Positions 43,696 through 52,539 of a stretch of DNA of 64,000 nucleotides are shown here, piece after piece (the stretch's first letter is position 1; each line of letters begins with the position of its first letter). The DNA comes from Sphingobacteriaceae bacterium. Lineage in GTDB: Bacteria > Bacteroidota > Bacteroidia > B-17B0 > Aurantibacillaceae. A program made the translations under genes and the position numbers. The notes under the pieces were generated by a model. It did not search any database and had not been told where the DNA came from. It saw nothing but the letters and a program-made list of their open reading frames with translations. The stretch covers positions 372,001 through 436,000 of the forward strand of contig JADJXI010000005.1 in the NCBI GenBank assembly GCA_016715905.1, given 5' to 3'.

Positions 43696-44361
43696 ATGAA
43701 TAAAGCTATTATTGGATTAAATGCCGTGTTGCTTATTGCAGTCGCATTTTTGTTTTATAAAGTAAGTAATATAGGTAAAGCGGATGAAAGTAATTCGGAG
43801 ACGCCTATTGAAGCAAAAGCAAGTGAAACTGAGAAAGCGCCGGTTAAAAATAATTTATCTGAAGCCACAACACCTACCGGAAAAATTGCATTTGTAAATA
43901 TTGATGTAATAAATGAGCAAAGCGAAGAGATAAAAGATTTGGTGGCAGAGGCAAAACGGAGTAAAGGCAATATGGAAGCGAGTATTGAGCGTTTGAGTAT
44001 GGAATATCAACGCAAGATGGAGGCCTATCAAGCTTCTGCTAAAGCCGGAATTGCACCTGAAAGTGAAATGCTGGCTAAGCAAAAAGAAATTATGGCCATC
44101 GAAAAGGAGGCGCAAAACAAACAAATTCAAATTGATAATTTCACCATGTCTATTAATGAAAAAAATATGGCTTTTCAGCAATCGTTAAAAGATTTTTTAG
44201 TAAAATGGAATAACGGAAGGTATGATTATATTTTATCCTATAGTGATGCGGTGCCTACTATGCTTTTAGGTAATGCCAATTTAGATGTAACCCAAGAAAT
44301 TATGGCGAAAGTGAATGAAGAGTATTTGGCCAAAAAGGAAGCTGCAAAAAAGAAAAAATAA
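43696..44361 (+). CDS. OmpH/Skp-family periplasmic chaperone
   Basis: 221 residues: N-terminal hydrophobic segment (about 5-20), a charged linker with Thr/Glu/Lys, then the Skp core from about 65 (GKIAFVNIDVINEQSEEIK) and a long helical hairpin (about 75-165; RLSMEYQRKMEAYQASAKAG, KEIMAIEKEAQNKQIQ), with a strand-rich end. It would hold unfolded outer-membrane proteins in the periplasm. The segment may be a membrane anchor rather than a cleaved signal. It is followed four bases later by the MazG-like gene. Confidence 0.85.
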   Translation: MNKAIIGLNAVLLIAVAFLFYKVSNIGKADESNSETPIEAKASETEKAPVKNNLSEATTPTGKIAFVNIDVINEQSEEIKDLVAEAKRSKGNMEASIERLSMEYQRKMEAYQASAKAGIAPESEMLAKQKEIMAIEKEAQNKQIQIDNFTMSINEKNMAFQQSLKDFLVKWNNGRYDYILSYSDAVPTMLLGNANLDVTQEIMAKVNEEYLAKKEAAKKKK

Positions 44362-44365
44362 TATT

Positions 44366-44776
44366 ATGAGCAAGTTGTATGAGAAAATAAAGTCGGTAGA
44401 GGAATTTCACGAGACGTTTAAAATTGGTAATGCAAATCAGATTACTTTGGTTGAAGAGCGTGACTTTCAGTTGCGTTATAATTTGATTAAGGAAGAGAAT
44501 GAAGAATATCTGGAGGCGTGTAAGAGCGGTGATATTATTGAAATAGCTGATGCTTTGGGGGATCAATTATATATTTTATTTGGAACTATTCTTAAACATG
44601 GTTTGCAACATAAGATTGAAGAGGTATATGATGAAATTCATCGCAGTAATATGAGTAAGTTGGATGAAAATGGTGAGCCTATTTTTAGAGAAGACGGAAA
44701 AATATTAAAATCCAGCAAATATTTTAAACCTGATATTCGGAAAGTATTGGGTGTTGGCCGTGAAAAACAAAGTTAA
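44366..44776 (+). CDS. MazG-like/all-alpha NTP pyrophosphohydrolase
   Basis: 136 residues. The EENEEYLEACKSG helix and IIEIADALGDQLYILFG helix hold the acidic metal-binding residues (ExxE...DxxD) of the PRA-PH/MazG superfamily, which hydrolyse nucleoside triphosphates or phosphoribosyl-ATP. The C-terminal part (ILKSSKYFKPDIRKVLG) is typical of the Bacteroidota group. The start is taken at 44366 (MSKLYEKIKS); the frame runs 17 unlike residues further upstream, over the end of the Skp gene. Substrate unknown. Confidence 0.82.
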   Translation: MSKLYEKIKSVEEFHETFKIGNANQITLVEERDFQLRYNLIKEENEEYLEACKSGDIIEIADALGDQLYILFGTILKHGLQHKIEEVYDEIHRSNMSKLDENGEPIFREDGKILKSSKYFKPDIRKVLGVGREKQS

Positions 44777-44777
44777 T

Positions 44778-47765
44778 TTAACTTTCAATTAATTTCTCTC
44801 GGTCGATTACGGCCAGTCTTTTCATTTCATCTACTTCTAGGCTGATGAAATCGTACTCTGAACTTACTTTCCCTTTTAATAAATAGCAGCCCGGTCCGGT
44901 AAAGGGAAACTGTTTGGCGGAGGGGGGAAAGTGTACGGTGTCAATCCATCTCCCTTCAATATCAATAAATGTTCCAAAATGCATGCGATCTCCTTTGGAA
45001 GTAATGGCATGTTTAATGGTGATTAAATAACCTGTAATGTTTATTGTTTTACCGATATAGCTGGGTAATTCTGCGGAAGTTAATCGGGTGGGAATACCAT
45101 CGCGAAGTAAATCAAACGGTGAACATAAAGAAAATCCAAGTAATTCAATTTCTTCGAAGGCAGCGTCAAAAATATTTCCGTTTAATTTAGGTAGTTTCCA
45201 TTTTTTGGGCGCAATATCAAACAACTCTTTCATTTTTACTTTTTTGTATTGAGGATTAATGAGTGCGTGTATTTCCCAGAGCAGTTCTTTTTTGTTTTTA
45301 CCGGTAAAATCAAAGGAACCTGCCCGTATTAATAAACGCATTTGTTCAATGGGCAAATAAACGCGTTTTGTAAAGTCAAGGAGGTTGAGGTAAGGGCCAT
45401 TTCTCTCTTTTTCATCTAATATATCCACTATACTTTGCTGTTCGAGTTCACTAATCATTCCTAAACCTAAAAAAATGGTTTTGCCATGTATGGTGCACAA
45501 GGCAGTACTGTTATTGATACAAGGCATTTTTATTTCAGCCCCATGCATTCGGGCTTCGTGTATATATAATTCTTTGCGATAAAAGCCGCCTCCGTTATTT
45601 AGCGTGGCAACCATATATTCCAGCGGGAAATAAGCTTTGAGATAAAGTGCCTGATAACTTTCAACAGCGTAACTAGCCGAATGTCCTTTGGAAAACGCAA
45701 AATTGGCGAAGCTTTCAATTTGTTTCCATATTTCTTCAATCAGTAGTGGTGGATATTTTTTTTCGGCACAATTGGCAAAAAAATTATCTTTTACTCTGTA
45801 AAATTCATTACGTTGTTTATATTTCCACGACATGCCTCTTCGTAAATAATCGGCTTCAGCTAGCGATAAGCCTGCAAATAAATGCGCCACTTTAATCACA
45901 TCTTCCTGATATACCATTACGCCGTAGGTTTCGGCAAGTATATCGTATAGCTCGGGTAACTTTTTACGGGCCTGCGTTCGTAAGTTTTCGTTCCGGAAAC
46001 GTACAATGTATTCGCGCATCATACCGCTTTTGGCAACGCCCGGCCTGATGATGGAACTGGCCGCCACTAAACGCAAATAGTCATCGGCTTTTAATTTGGC
46101 AAGCAACATACGCATGGCAGGTGATTCAACGTAAAAACAACCTATTGTTTTTCCTTCGCGTAAAAGTTTTTTTACTTTTTCATCCTGCATAAAGGGCTCT
46201 ACGCGATGTATGTCAATATTTATTTTTTTATCGGGGTGTGCTGCTGCATTGGATTGGATAATGCCAAGGGTGTCTTTTATTTTTCCTAATCCCCGCTGAC
46301 TCAGTATATCAAATTTATATAAGCCAATATCTTCCGCTTCTAACATGCTAAATTGCGTGGTCGGATAACCTTTAGGAGGCATAAAGGTTCCGGTGTAAGC
46401 GCAAACCGGTTCTTCTGAAATGATGATTCCGCTGGAGTGTATACTCATGTGACTTGGAAAACCGTGAATGAGTTTACTGTATTTTAAAACGAGCTTACCG
46501 ATATGGTCTGCTTGTTCGAAATTTTTGAGAGATTGCAGTTTATCAATTTCAGCAGGGGGTAAACCAAATACCTTTCCTAATTCACGGGTAACCGCATCGT
46601 GCTGAAAAGTGGAGTAGGCGCCGAGTAAAGCGGTATGCTCGTGTTTATAGGTGTCAAATATATATTTGGTAATATCATCTCTGTCTGTCCAGGAAAAATC
46701 GATGTCAAAGTCAGGAGCGTTAGTTCTGAATTCATTAATGAATCGTTCAAAATACAAATCCAGTTTCACGGGATCTACATCCGTAATCCGTAACAGGTAA
46801 GCCACAAGGCTATTGGCGCCGCTCCCTCTGCCAACATAAAAAAAGTTATTTCTCCGAGCGTATGATGTGATGTCCCAGTTGATCAAAAAATAAGAAGCAA
46901 AATTCATTTTGTCAATTACATCCAATTCTTTGGTAATTCTGCTTTTTACTTCTGTTGGTATTGTATTATACCGGTATTTTAAACCGTTTTCACACTCACT
47001 TCGGAGTAAATCCATATCGCTACTACGACTTCCGGAAAAATATTTTTTATTTTTATAAGAGAGTTTCCCGAAATCAAACTTCACTTCGCAATTGTTTAAA
47101 ATATACTCGGTGTTATTTATAATGTGTGGGTAATCCCGAAAGGCTCGTATTAAATCTTCTTTATGAATCATGCATTCATCGGCATGGCCTTGTTCTTGAA
47201 TAGAAAGTTTACTCAATAAAGTGTTATTGTCTATTGCTCTTAATAAACGATGTGCATTGTGGTGCGCTTTTCCTCCGAAACTCACGCTATGCAAGGCTAC
47301 CAGTTTATGTGTTTGTAATTTAACGGGAGAAAAGGAAAGTCGGCTTAATTCTTTAGGAGATACGCCAATATATTCATTTGCTTGAAGCGCTTGTCCTTTG
47401 TACTTGTGATATGGGTAAATCACAAATGCATTTGTAAAAGATGGAGCGATATCATTAAACTTTAAATTTTCGTGCAGATGTTTACTCAGGTGCAAATTAA
47501 TTTCCTGAAAGCCTTGGTTATTTATAGCAAGAACAATATATTGTTGTTGAACTCCGTTTCTGAAATCTACTCCAATCACCGGTTTTAATCCTTCGGGCAT
47601 TTCGTTTTTAGCATGTAAACGCAAGGTTTTCAAACAGGCCGAAGTGTTATTGATATCGGTTAAGGCAAAACTTTGATGTCCTGCTTTTTTTACTAAGGTG
47701 CTTAATTCTTCAATGGATAAAGTTCCGTAGCAAAAACTATAATAAGTATGGCAATTTAACAGCAC
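44778..47765 (-). CDS. Error-prone DNA polymerase III alpha subunit (DnaE2-like)
   Basis: 995 residues, shorter than a replicative DnaE. PHP domain at 1-220 is degenerate (ALTDINN where active domains have TDH). The polymerase core has the catalytic aspartates in NAPDFDIDFSW (about 365) and KFDILSQRGLGK (about 510), GRGSGANSLVAYLL, and the fingers region FSKGHSASYAVESYQAL. A helix-hairpin-helix region and a C-terminal OB fold (about 890-980) follow. The length and its pairing with dinB suggest translesion synthesis. The start is GTG at 47765, with AGGAGG four bases upstream, unusual for this genome. The scar at 47798-48121 lies between it and dinB. Confidence 0.9.
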   Translation of the reverse strand: MLLNCHTYYSFCYGTLSIEELSTLVKKAGHQSFALTDINNTSACLKTLRLHAKNEMPEGLKPVIGVDFRNGVQQQYIVLAINNQGFQEINLHLSKHLHENLKFNDIAPSFTNAFVIYPYHKYKGQALQANEYIGVSPKELSRLSFSPVKLQTHKLVALHSVSFGGKAHHNAHRLLRAIDNNTLLSKLSIQEQGHADECMIHKEDLIRAFRDYPHIINNTEYILNNCEVKFDFGKLSYKNKKYFSGSRSSDMDLLRSECENGLKYRYNTIPTEVKSRITKELDVIDKMNFASYFLINWDITSYARRNNFFYVGRGSGANSLVAYLLRITDVDPVKLDLYFERFINEFRTNAPDFDIDFSWTDRDDITKYIFDTYKHEHTALLGAYSTFQHDAVTRELGKVFGLPPAEIDKLQSLKNFEQADHIGKLVLKYSKLIHGFPSHMSIHSSGIIISEEPVCAYTGTFMPPKGYPTTQFSMLEAEDIGLYKFDILSQRGLGKIKDTLGIIQSNAAAHPDKKINIDIHRVEPFMQDEKVKKLLREGKTIGCFYVESPAMRMLLAKLKADDYLRLVAASSIIRPGVAKSGMMREYIVRFRNENLRTQARKKLPELYDILAETYGVMVYQEDVIKVAHLFAGLSLAEADYLRRGMSWKYKQRNEFYRVKDNFFANCAEKKYPPLLIEEIWKQIESFANFAFSKGHSASYAVESYQALYLKAYFPLEYMVATLNNGGGFYRKELYIHEARMHGAEIKMPCINNSTALCTIHGKTIFLGLGMISELEQQSIVDILDEKERNGPYLNLLDFTKRVYLPIEQMRLLIRAGSFDFTGKNKKELLWEIHALINPQYKKVKMKELFDIAPKKWKLPKLNGNIFDAAFEEIELLGFSLCSPFDLLRDGIPTRLTSAELPSYIGKTINITGYLITIKHAITSKGDRMHFGTFIDIEGRWIDTVHFPPSAKQFPFTGPGCYLLKGKVSSEYDFISLEVDEMKRLAVIDREKLIES

Positions 47766-47797
47766 GCATCCTCCTCTTTCTTTTTTGGTATTTGTAT

Positions 47798-47930
47798 TTA
47801 CTATGCGTTTATTTTTTAAACCACATAGTTTTTATAGTTTATAGCTTTTTATTCAATTGTTACTGTATTTTCTTTTCTTTTCCTGAAAAGGGATTAAAAT
47901 CATGATGTTTAACTTCCATTCCGGTTGCCC
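47798..47930. repeat. Direct repeat, copy A (dinB 3' end duplicated)
   Basis: 133 bases matching 47989-48121 at an offset of 191 with five mismatches. On the minus strand the copy holds the last 19 dinB codons, the stop and about 62 bases after it. It ends just before the GxxExxY-like fragment on the left. Confidence 0.9.
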
Positions 47931-47982
47931 CAACTACCTCGTAGGTTATTTGATCCAGATATTTTCTTGTTAACTTATCCAT
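47860..47982 (-). pseudogene. Chimeric 40-codon remnant: GxxExxY-type start fused to dinB tail
   Basis: The ATG at 47982 opens MDKLTRKYLDQITYEVVGAT, the normal start of GxxExxY (PDDEXK-type) proteins. It then switches, after about 20 residues, to GMEVKHHDFNPFSGKEK, the dinB C-terminus. The GxxExxY gene body is gone. The small frame could still be translated, but it looks like the product of recombination. Confidence 0.7.
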
Positions 47983-47988
47983 GCTATG

Positions 47989-48121
47989 TTACTATGTGTT
48001 TATTTTTTAAACCACATAGTTTTTATAGTTTATAGCTTTTTATTCAATTGTTACTGTATTTTCTTTTCTTTTCCTGAAAAGGGATTAAAATCGTGATGTT
48101 TGACTTCCATTCCGGCGGCCC
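47989..48121. repeat. Direct repeat, copy B (in situ dinB 3' end)
   Basis: The second copy of the 133-base duplication, at the real end of dinB. Both copies contain a small inverted repeat (ACTATGTG... and CACATAG) upstream of the GxxExxY-type start. Confidence 0.9.
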
Positions 48122-49247
48122 GTTTTATAATTCCGTTATCTCCAAACCGTTTTCTCATTTTATCCATAGCCTGGTACAATAATAATTGCTCACTGCAGTC
48201 TTCAAACAAATTGTACTGATAGCTACCTTGTATTAAGTGACTAAAACGTACTCCTATTAAACGGATCAGCATTCTTTTTTGATACAATTTGTCAAACAAC
48301 TCTTTTACTTTTTCAATAAGGGTGTGATCGAGTGAGGTATAGGGTATGCGTGCCTGCATGGTGTAGGTATTAAAATCCGAGTATCTTATTTTTACGGTAA
48401 CACAGGCTGTAAGTTTTTCTTCTTCCCTTAGCTGGTAGGCTAATTTCTCTGTCATACTTAATAATATTGATTTGAGTTGTTTTACATCAATGGTATCTTT
48501 ATCAAAAGTACGTTCGGTGGAAATGGATTTTCTTTCTGAATAAGGTTCAACATTTGAATTGTCAATGGCATTTGCTTTTTTCCATATCATTACGCCGTTT
48601 TGTCCGAGAACTTGTTCCATGAGTTCAACCGGCATTTCCTGTACGGTGCGTATCCATTGTAATCCCATGCCACGCAATAACTGATAGGTTTTATCACCCA
48701 CCATTGGGATTTTGTTGATGCACAAGGGTGCTAAAAAACTTTTTTCGGTTCCATACGGAATTTCTTTTTGTCCGTTTGGTTTTGCCTCGCCGGTTCCTAC
48801 TTTGGCCACGGTTTTGTTGGTGGATAAGGCAAAGGAAATGGGTAAATGCGTTTCTTTAATAATGCGTTGCCGTAATTCTCCCGCCAGTTTATAACAACCA
48901 AAAAATTTATCCATACCGGTGAGGTCAATGTAAAATTCATCAATGGACGTTTTTTCATACAGCGGAACACTCTCTTTTACAATTTCGGTTACCTCATTTG
49001 AAAATTTACTGTATTGTTCGGAGTCGCCTCGAACAACAATGGCCTCCGGACAAAGTTGGCGGGCCATTTTCATGGGCATGGCCGAGTGTATTCCGAATTC
49101 ACGGGCTTCATAACTGCAGGATGCTACAACGCCACGATCGCCCGCACCGCCCACCAACACAGGTTTGCCAATCAATTTCGAATTATTTAATCGTTCTACC
49201 GAAACAAAAAAAGAATCCAGATCCATATGCATAACTGAGCGACTCAT
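48051..49247 (-). CDS. dinB: DNA polymerase IV, DinB-type Y-family
   Basis: 398 residues. Y-family motifs: MDLDSFFVSVERL with metal-binding Asp at 9 and 11, SYEAREFGIHSAMPM, VRGDSEQYSKFS, KTSIDEFYIDLTGMD with the D-E pair near 104, and the little-finger domain (about 240-350). Translesion synthesis past damaged bases is expected. It lies upstream of the short dnaE on the same strand, a pairing seen with error-prone polymerases in other bacteria; no ImuA or UmuD-like gene is next to it. Its last 20 codons were duplicated into the intergenic scar (47798-47930). Confidence 0.93.
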   Translation of the reverse strand: MSRSVMHMDLDSFFVSVERLNNSKLIGKPVLVGGAGDRGVVASCSYEAREFGIHSAMPMKMARQLCPEAIVVRGDSEQYSKFSNEVTEIVKESVPLYEKTSIDEFYIDLTGMDKFFGCYKLAGELRQRIIKETHLPISFALSTNKTVAKVGTGEAKPNGQKEIPYGTEKSFLAPLCINKIPMVGDKTYQLLRGMGLQWIRTVQEMPVELMEQVLGQNGVMIWKKANAIDNSNVEPYSERKSISTERTFDKDTIDVKQLKSILLSMTEKLAYQLREEEKLTACVTVKIRYSDFNTYTMQARIPYTSLDHTLIEKVKELFDKLYQKRMLIRLIGVRFSHLIQGSYQYNLFEDCSEQLLLYQAMDKMRKRFGDNGIIKRAAGMEVKHHDFNPFSGKEKKIQ

Positions 49248-49311
49248 TTTACGTAATTATTTAGCACACTAAAGTTACCACTATCTGTAGCCGTTGATTG
49301 CTATGATTTAT

Positions 49312-49330
49312 AGTATATATTGTTAATACT
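49312..49330. promoter_or_regulatory. Imperfect palindrome upstream of dinB, possible damage-response operator
   Basis: AGTAT-nine bases-ATACT about 65 bases before the dinB start, in the dinB/yidC divergent region. It might be a LexA-type box, but no consensus for this group is known to me, so this is weak. Confidence 0.25.
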
Positions 49331-49408
49331 TTTAGGGGATTAACACGACGTGAAATACAAAGGAGAAAAATTAACCTCATTTCACTTTTTTTACCAGCTA
49401 AATAATCC

Positions 49409-49416
49409 TACATTTG
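49409..49416 (+). promoter_or_regulatory. -7 box (TACATTTG) before yidC
   Basis: An exact TAnnTTTG match 22 bases before the yidC TTG start. No clear -33 element. Confidence 0.4.
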
Positions 49417-49437
49417 CCCCGTTAAAAAATTGAACTG

Positions 49438-51324
49438 TTGGATAAAAAATCACTTATAGGCCTTGGATTAATTGCTGCAATACTTGGGCTTTGGCTTTGG
49501 CTCAGCGGACCTACTAAAGAACAAATGGTTCGAAACAAGCAAATTAAAGATTCTATTGAAGCTGTAAAGCAAGAAGCGCAAACGGCAGAATTGGCCAAAA
49601 CAGTGGCTATTCAACAAGCGCAAGATACCATAAAACAAGCGCAAATAACCGAAATTTCTGATTCAGCCAAAGCTGCACAAGATCATGCGTATTACAAAGA
49701 TTTTACCGCAGCAAGCAAAGGCACAGCAGCAAGTTTTACTTTAGAAAATGATGTGATGAAAGTGATTGTGGCGAATAAGGGTGGAGTAGTAGAGCGAGTT
49801 GAATTGAAAAAATTTCATCGTCCGGATGATACCACTCCTTTGGTTTTATTTGAAAAAGATTCAACAGTATTTGCATTGCGATTAAATGCATACGACAGAA
49901 CGAGAATTTTTACAACAGACAGTTTTTATTTTAAACCGGAAAAAGTTACCGCCAACAGTATACAGTTGAAATTGGAAACAGAAAAACCGGGAAGTTATAT
50001 TGAGTACTCGTACAAATTAAAACCGGGAGAATATATTGTTGAATCGCATATTCGATTTGTGAACATGCAAGGCATTTTATCGCAAACCGAAGATCAGTTT
50101 CAATTGGCCTGGGCGATGAATTATCCAACACAGGAAAAATATATCATCAAAGAAAAACAAGCAGCTACCATTTACTATAAACAAGATTTAAATAGTCCGG
50201 ATAATTTAAATCCGATGACGGAAACTGAAGAACAAAAAGAAATCAGCGAAGCGGATATTAAATGGATTTGTTTTAAACAACAGTTTTTTAACTCTACTAT
50301 CATTGCCGAAAATAATTTCAGCAAAGCCGGCAGTTACGTGAAGTTATCGGCGCGACCTAATTCAACAACAACCGTAAAGGCTGCTTCGGCCGAATTGGGA
50401 ATTCCATATAACCACAATGCGGATGAAAAATTCGCATTTAAATTTTATTTTGGTCCAAGTCATTACAATACTTTAGAAATTTACGGTAATGAATTTGAAA
50501 AAATTATTCCAACCGGATGGAGCATTTTCAGTTATATCAATAAGTGGTTGGTGATTCCACTATTTAACGGATTAAATGGCATGAATATGGGTATTGTAAT
50601 ACTTATATTAACCATAATTGTAAAAATTGTTTTACTTCCGATAGCCTATAAAACATACATGAGTGGGGCCCGAATGCGGGTGCTGAAACCGGAAACAGAT
50701 GCATTGGCTGCCAAATTTGGAAAGGATGCTGATCCAATGAAAAAGCAACAAGAGCAAATGGCGCTCTACCGAAAGGCAGGCGTGAATCCGTTGTCGGGTT
50801 GTGTGCCTATGTTGTTACAATTTCCAATTTTGATTGCCTTGTTTAATTTCATGCCTTCTGCCATAGAATTAAGACAAAAAGGATTTTTATGGGCTGACGA
50901 TTTAAGTACATATGATTCCATTTGGACATTTGGAGAAGTGCCCTTTATCAGTTGGGCTTATGGAGATCATATTAGTTTATTTGCAGCGTTGATGTTTGTG
51001 AGTACCATCATTTATACTTATGCAAATAGTAGTTTAATGCCTCAGCAAAACACGCAAATGCCTGGAATGAAGTTTATGATGTATTTTATGCCTGTTATTT
51101 TCCTAGCGGTAATGAATCGTTACGCAGCTGGTTTAAGCTGGTACTATTTTTTGGCAAACATGTTTACCTTTTTACAAAACTGGATCATGAAGAAAATTAT
51201 CAGCGATAATAAAATCAGACAGAAAATTGAGGCCAATATGAAAAAACCGGCCAAAAGTTCTTCCTTCCAAAAAAGACTCGAAGATATGGCTAAGCAAAGA
51301 CAGCAACAGATTAAGAAAAGGTAA
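49438..51324 (+). CDS. yidC: Membrane protein insertase YidC
   Basis: 628 residues: first membrane helix at about 5-22, a large periplasmic beta-sandwich (about 60-350) and five C-terminal helices (about 365-605), with a basic tail (about 590-628). Hallmarks: KMLLPIAYKTY-like LLPIAYKTYMSGARMRVLKP, AGVNPLSGCVPMLLQFPILI and the QNWIMKK end. It inserts inner-membrane proteins with or without SecYEG. The start is TTG at 49438, giving MDKKSLIGLGL; no ATG precedes it in frame. Confidence 0.95.
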   Translation: MDKKSLIGLGLIAAILGLWLWLSGPTKEQMVRNKQIKDSIEAVKQEAQTAELAKTVAIQQAQDTIKQAQITEISDSAKAAQDHAYYKDFTAASKGTAASFTLENDVMKVIVANKGGVVERVELKKFHRPDDTTPLVLFEKDSTVFALRLNAYDRTRIFTTDSFYFKPEKVTANSIQLKLETEKPGSYIEYSYKLKPGEYIVESHIRFVNMQGILSQTEDQFQLAWAMNYPTQEKYIIKEKQAATIYYKQDLNSPDNLNPMTETEEQKEISEADIKWICFKQQFFNSTIIAENNFSKAGSYVKLSARPNSTTTVKAASAELGIPYNHNADEKFAFKFYFGPSHYNTLEIYGNEFEKIIPTGWSIFSYINKWLVIPLFNGLNGMNMGIVILILTIIVKIVLLPIAYKTYMSGARMRVLKPETDALAAKFGKDADPMKKQQEQMALYRKAGVNPLSGCVPMLLQFPILIALFNFMPSAIELRQKGFLWADDLSTYDSIWTFGEVPFISWAYGDHISLFAALMFVSTIIYTYANSSLMPQQNTQMPGMKFMMYFMPVIFLAVMNRYAAGLSWYYFLANMFTFLQNWIMKKIISDNKIRQKIEANMKKPAKSSSFQKRLEDMAKQRQQQIKKR

Positions 51325-51417
51325 TTTTTTGTAAGTTTTAAAATACAATTAACAACTCATTATTCTCTCAATTAAAAATTGCAATTTTACATCTCAGATA
51401 ATCTATAATCTGAAAAA

Positions 51418-52539
51418 ATGCAATTAAAGTACTCTTCACGTCCCGAAGCTATTCTGCTTTTACAAGACGGAAAAATCTTCAAAGGAAAGTCAGCCGGTAA
51501 AACCGGTACCACTACAGGTGAAATTTGTTTTAATACCGGTATGACTGGATATCAGGAAATCTTTACTGATCCTTCATATTTCGGACAAATTGTAGTTACA
51601 ACTAATGCTCATATTGGTAATTATGGAGTAGAAGAAAGTGAAGTAGAAAGTGATGGAATTAAAATATCCGGATTAGTATGTAAAAAATTCAACCAGGGTT
51701 ACTCCCGGCCACGCGCACAAAAAAGTTTACAAAATTATTTTGAAGAAAATAATATTGTAGCCATTAGTGATGTGGATACACGCGCGGTGGTAAGATATAT
51801 TAGAGATAAGGGTGCCATGAATTGTTTAATTTCTACTGAAACTCAAGATATCGAGAAGTTAAAAAAGCAATTAGCCCAAGTTCCTTCCATGCAAGGGTTA
51901 GAGCTGTCATCCAAAGTAACTTGTAAAGAAGCATTTCATTTTGGGAATGAAAATGCCAAGCACAAAGTAGCAGTAATTGACTTTGGTGTGAAAACCAATA
52001 TATTGAGATCATTGGCTGAGCGAGATTGTTTTTTGAAAGTATTTCCGATGAAAACTGAGTTAAGTGAAATATTAAAATTTAATCCGGATGGTTTTATGTT
52101 GAGTAACGGACCCGGCGATCCGGGAGCTATGCAGCAAGAATCAACTCTTGTAAAAACGATTATAGAAACTGGAAAACCGGTATTTGGCATTTGTTTGGGT
52201 CATCAATTATTAGCCGAATCGCAAGGTATTAAAACCTATAAAATGCATGCAGGTCATCGGGGTATTAATCATCCGGTAATTAATAAAATAAGTGGAAAAA
52301 GCGAAATCACTTCACAAAATCATGGATTTACGATTAGCTCGGAGGATATAAAAAATAATTCAAATATTGAGATTACGCATTTGAATTTAAATGATGGTAC
52401 CATTGAAGGAATTCGAATAAAAAATAAAAAAGTTTTTTCTGTGCAGCATCACCCTGAGGCTAATCCGGGGCCGTACGACTCCCGTTATTTATTTGATGAA
52501 TTTGTTGAACTCATGCAATCCGATAAACGAAAAAGCTAA
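51418..52539 (+). CDS. carA: Carbamoyl-phosphate synthase small subunit
   Basis: 373 residues. The N-terminal domain (about 1-150: LQDGKIFKGKSAG, FNTGMTGYQEIFTDPSYFGQ, SDVDTRAVVRYIRDKG) is specific to CarA. The class I glutamine amidotransferase domain (about 180-365) has the nucleophile in FGICLGHQLLAES and the His/Glu pair in QHHPEANPGP. It supplies ammonia for carbamoyl-phosphate used in pyrimidine and arginine synthesis. carB is not in the window. The next gene begins directly after the stop. Confidence 0.96.
   Translation: MQLKYSSRPEAILLLQDGKIFKGKSAGKTGTTTGEICFNTGMTGYQEIFTDPSYFGQIVVTTNAHIGNYGVEESEVESDGIKISGLVCKKFNQGYSRPRAQKSLQNYFEENNIVAISDVDTRAVVRYIRDKGAMNCLISTETQDIEKLKKQLAQVPSMQGLELSSKVTCKEAFHFGNENAKHKVAVIDFGVKTNILRSLAERDCFLKVFPMKTELSEILKFNPDGFMLSNGPGDPGAMQQESTLVKTIIETGKPVFGICLGHQLLAESQGIKTYKMHAGHRGINHPVINKISGKSEITSQNHGFTISSEDIKNNSNIEITHLNLNDGTIEGIRIKNKKVFSVQHHPEANPGPYDSRYLFDEFVELMQSDKRKS

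Noticed and set aside
43755..44181. Antisense frames over the Skp/OmpH gene
   Set aside because: Repetitive Phe/Ser composition expected from the opposite strand of a Lys/Glu-rich coiled coil; not a gene.
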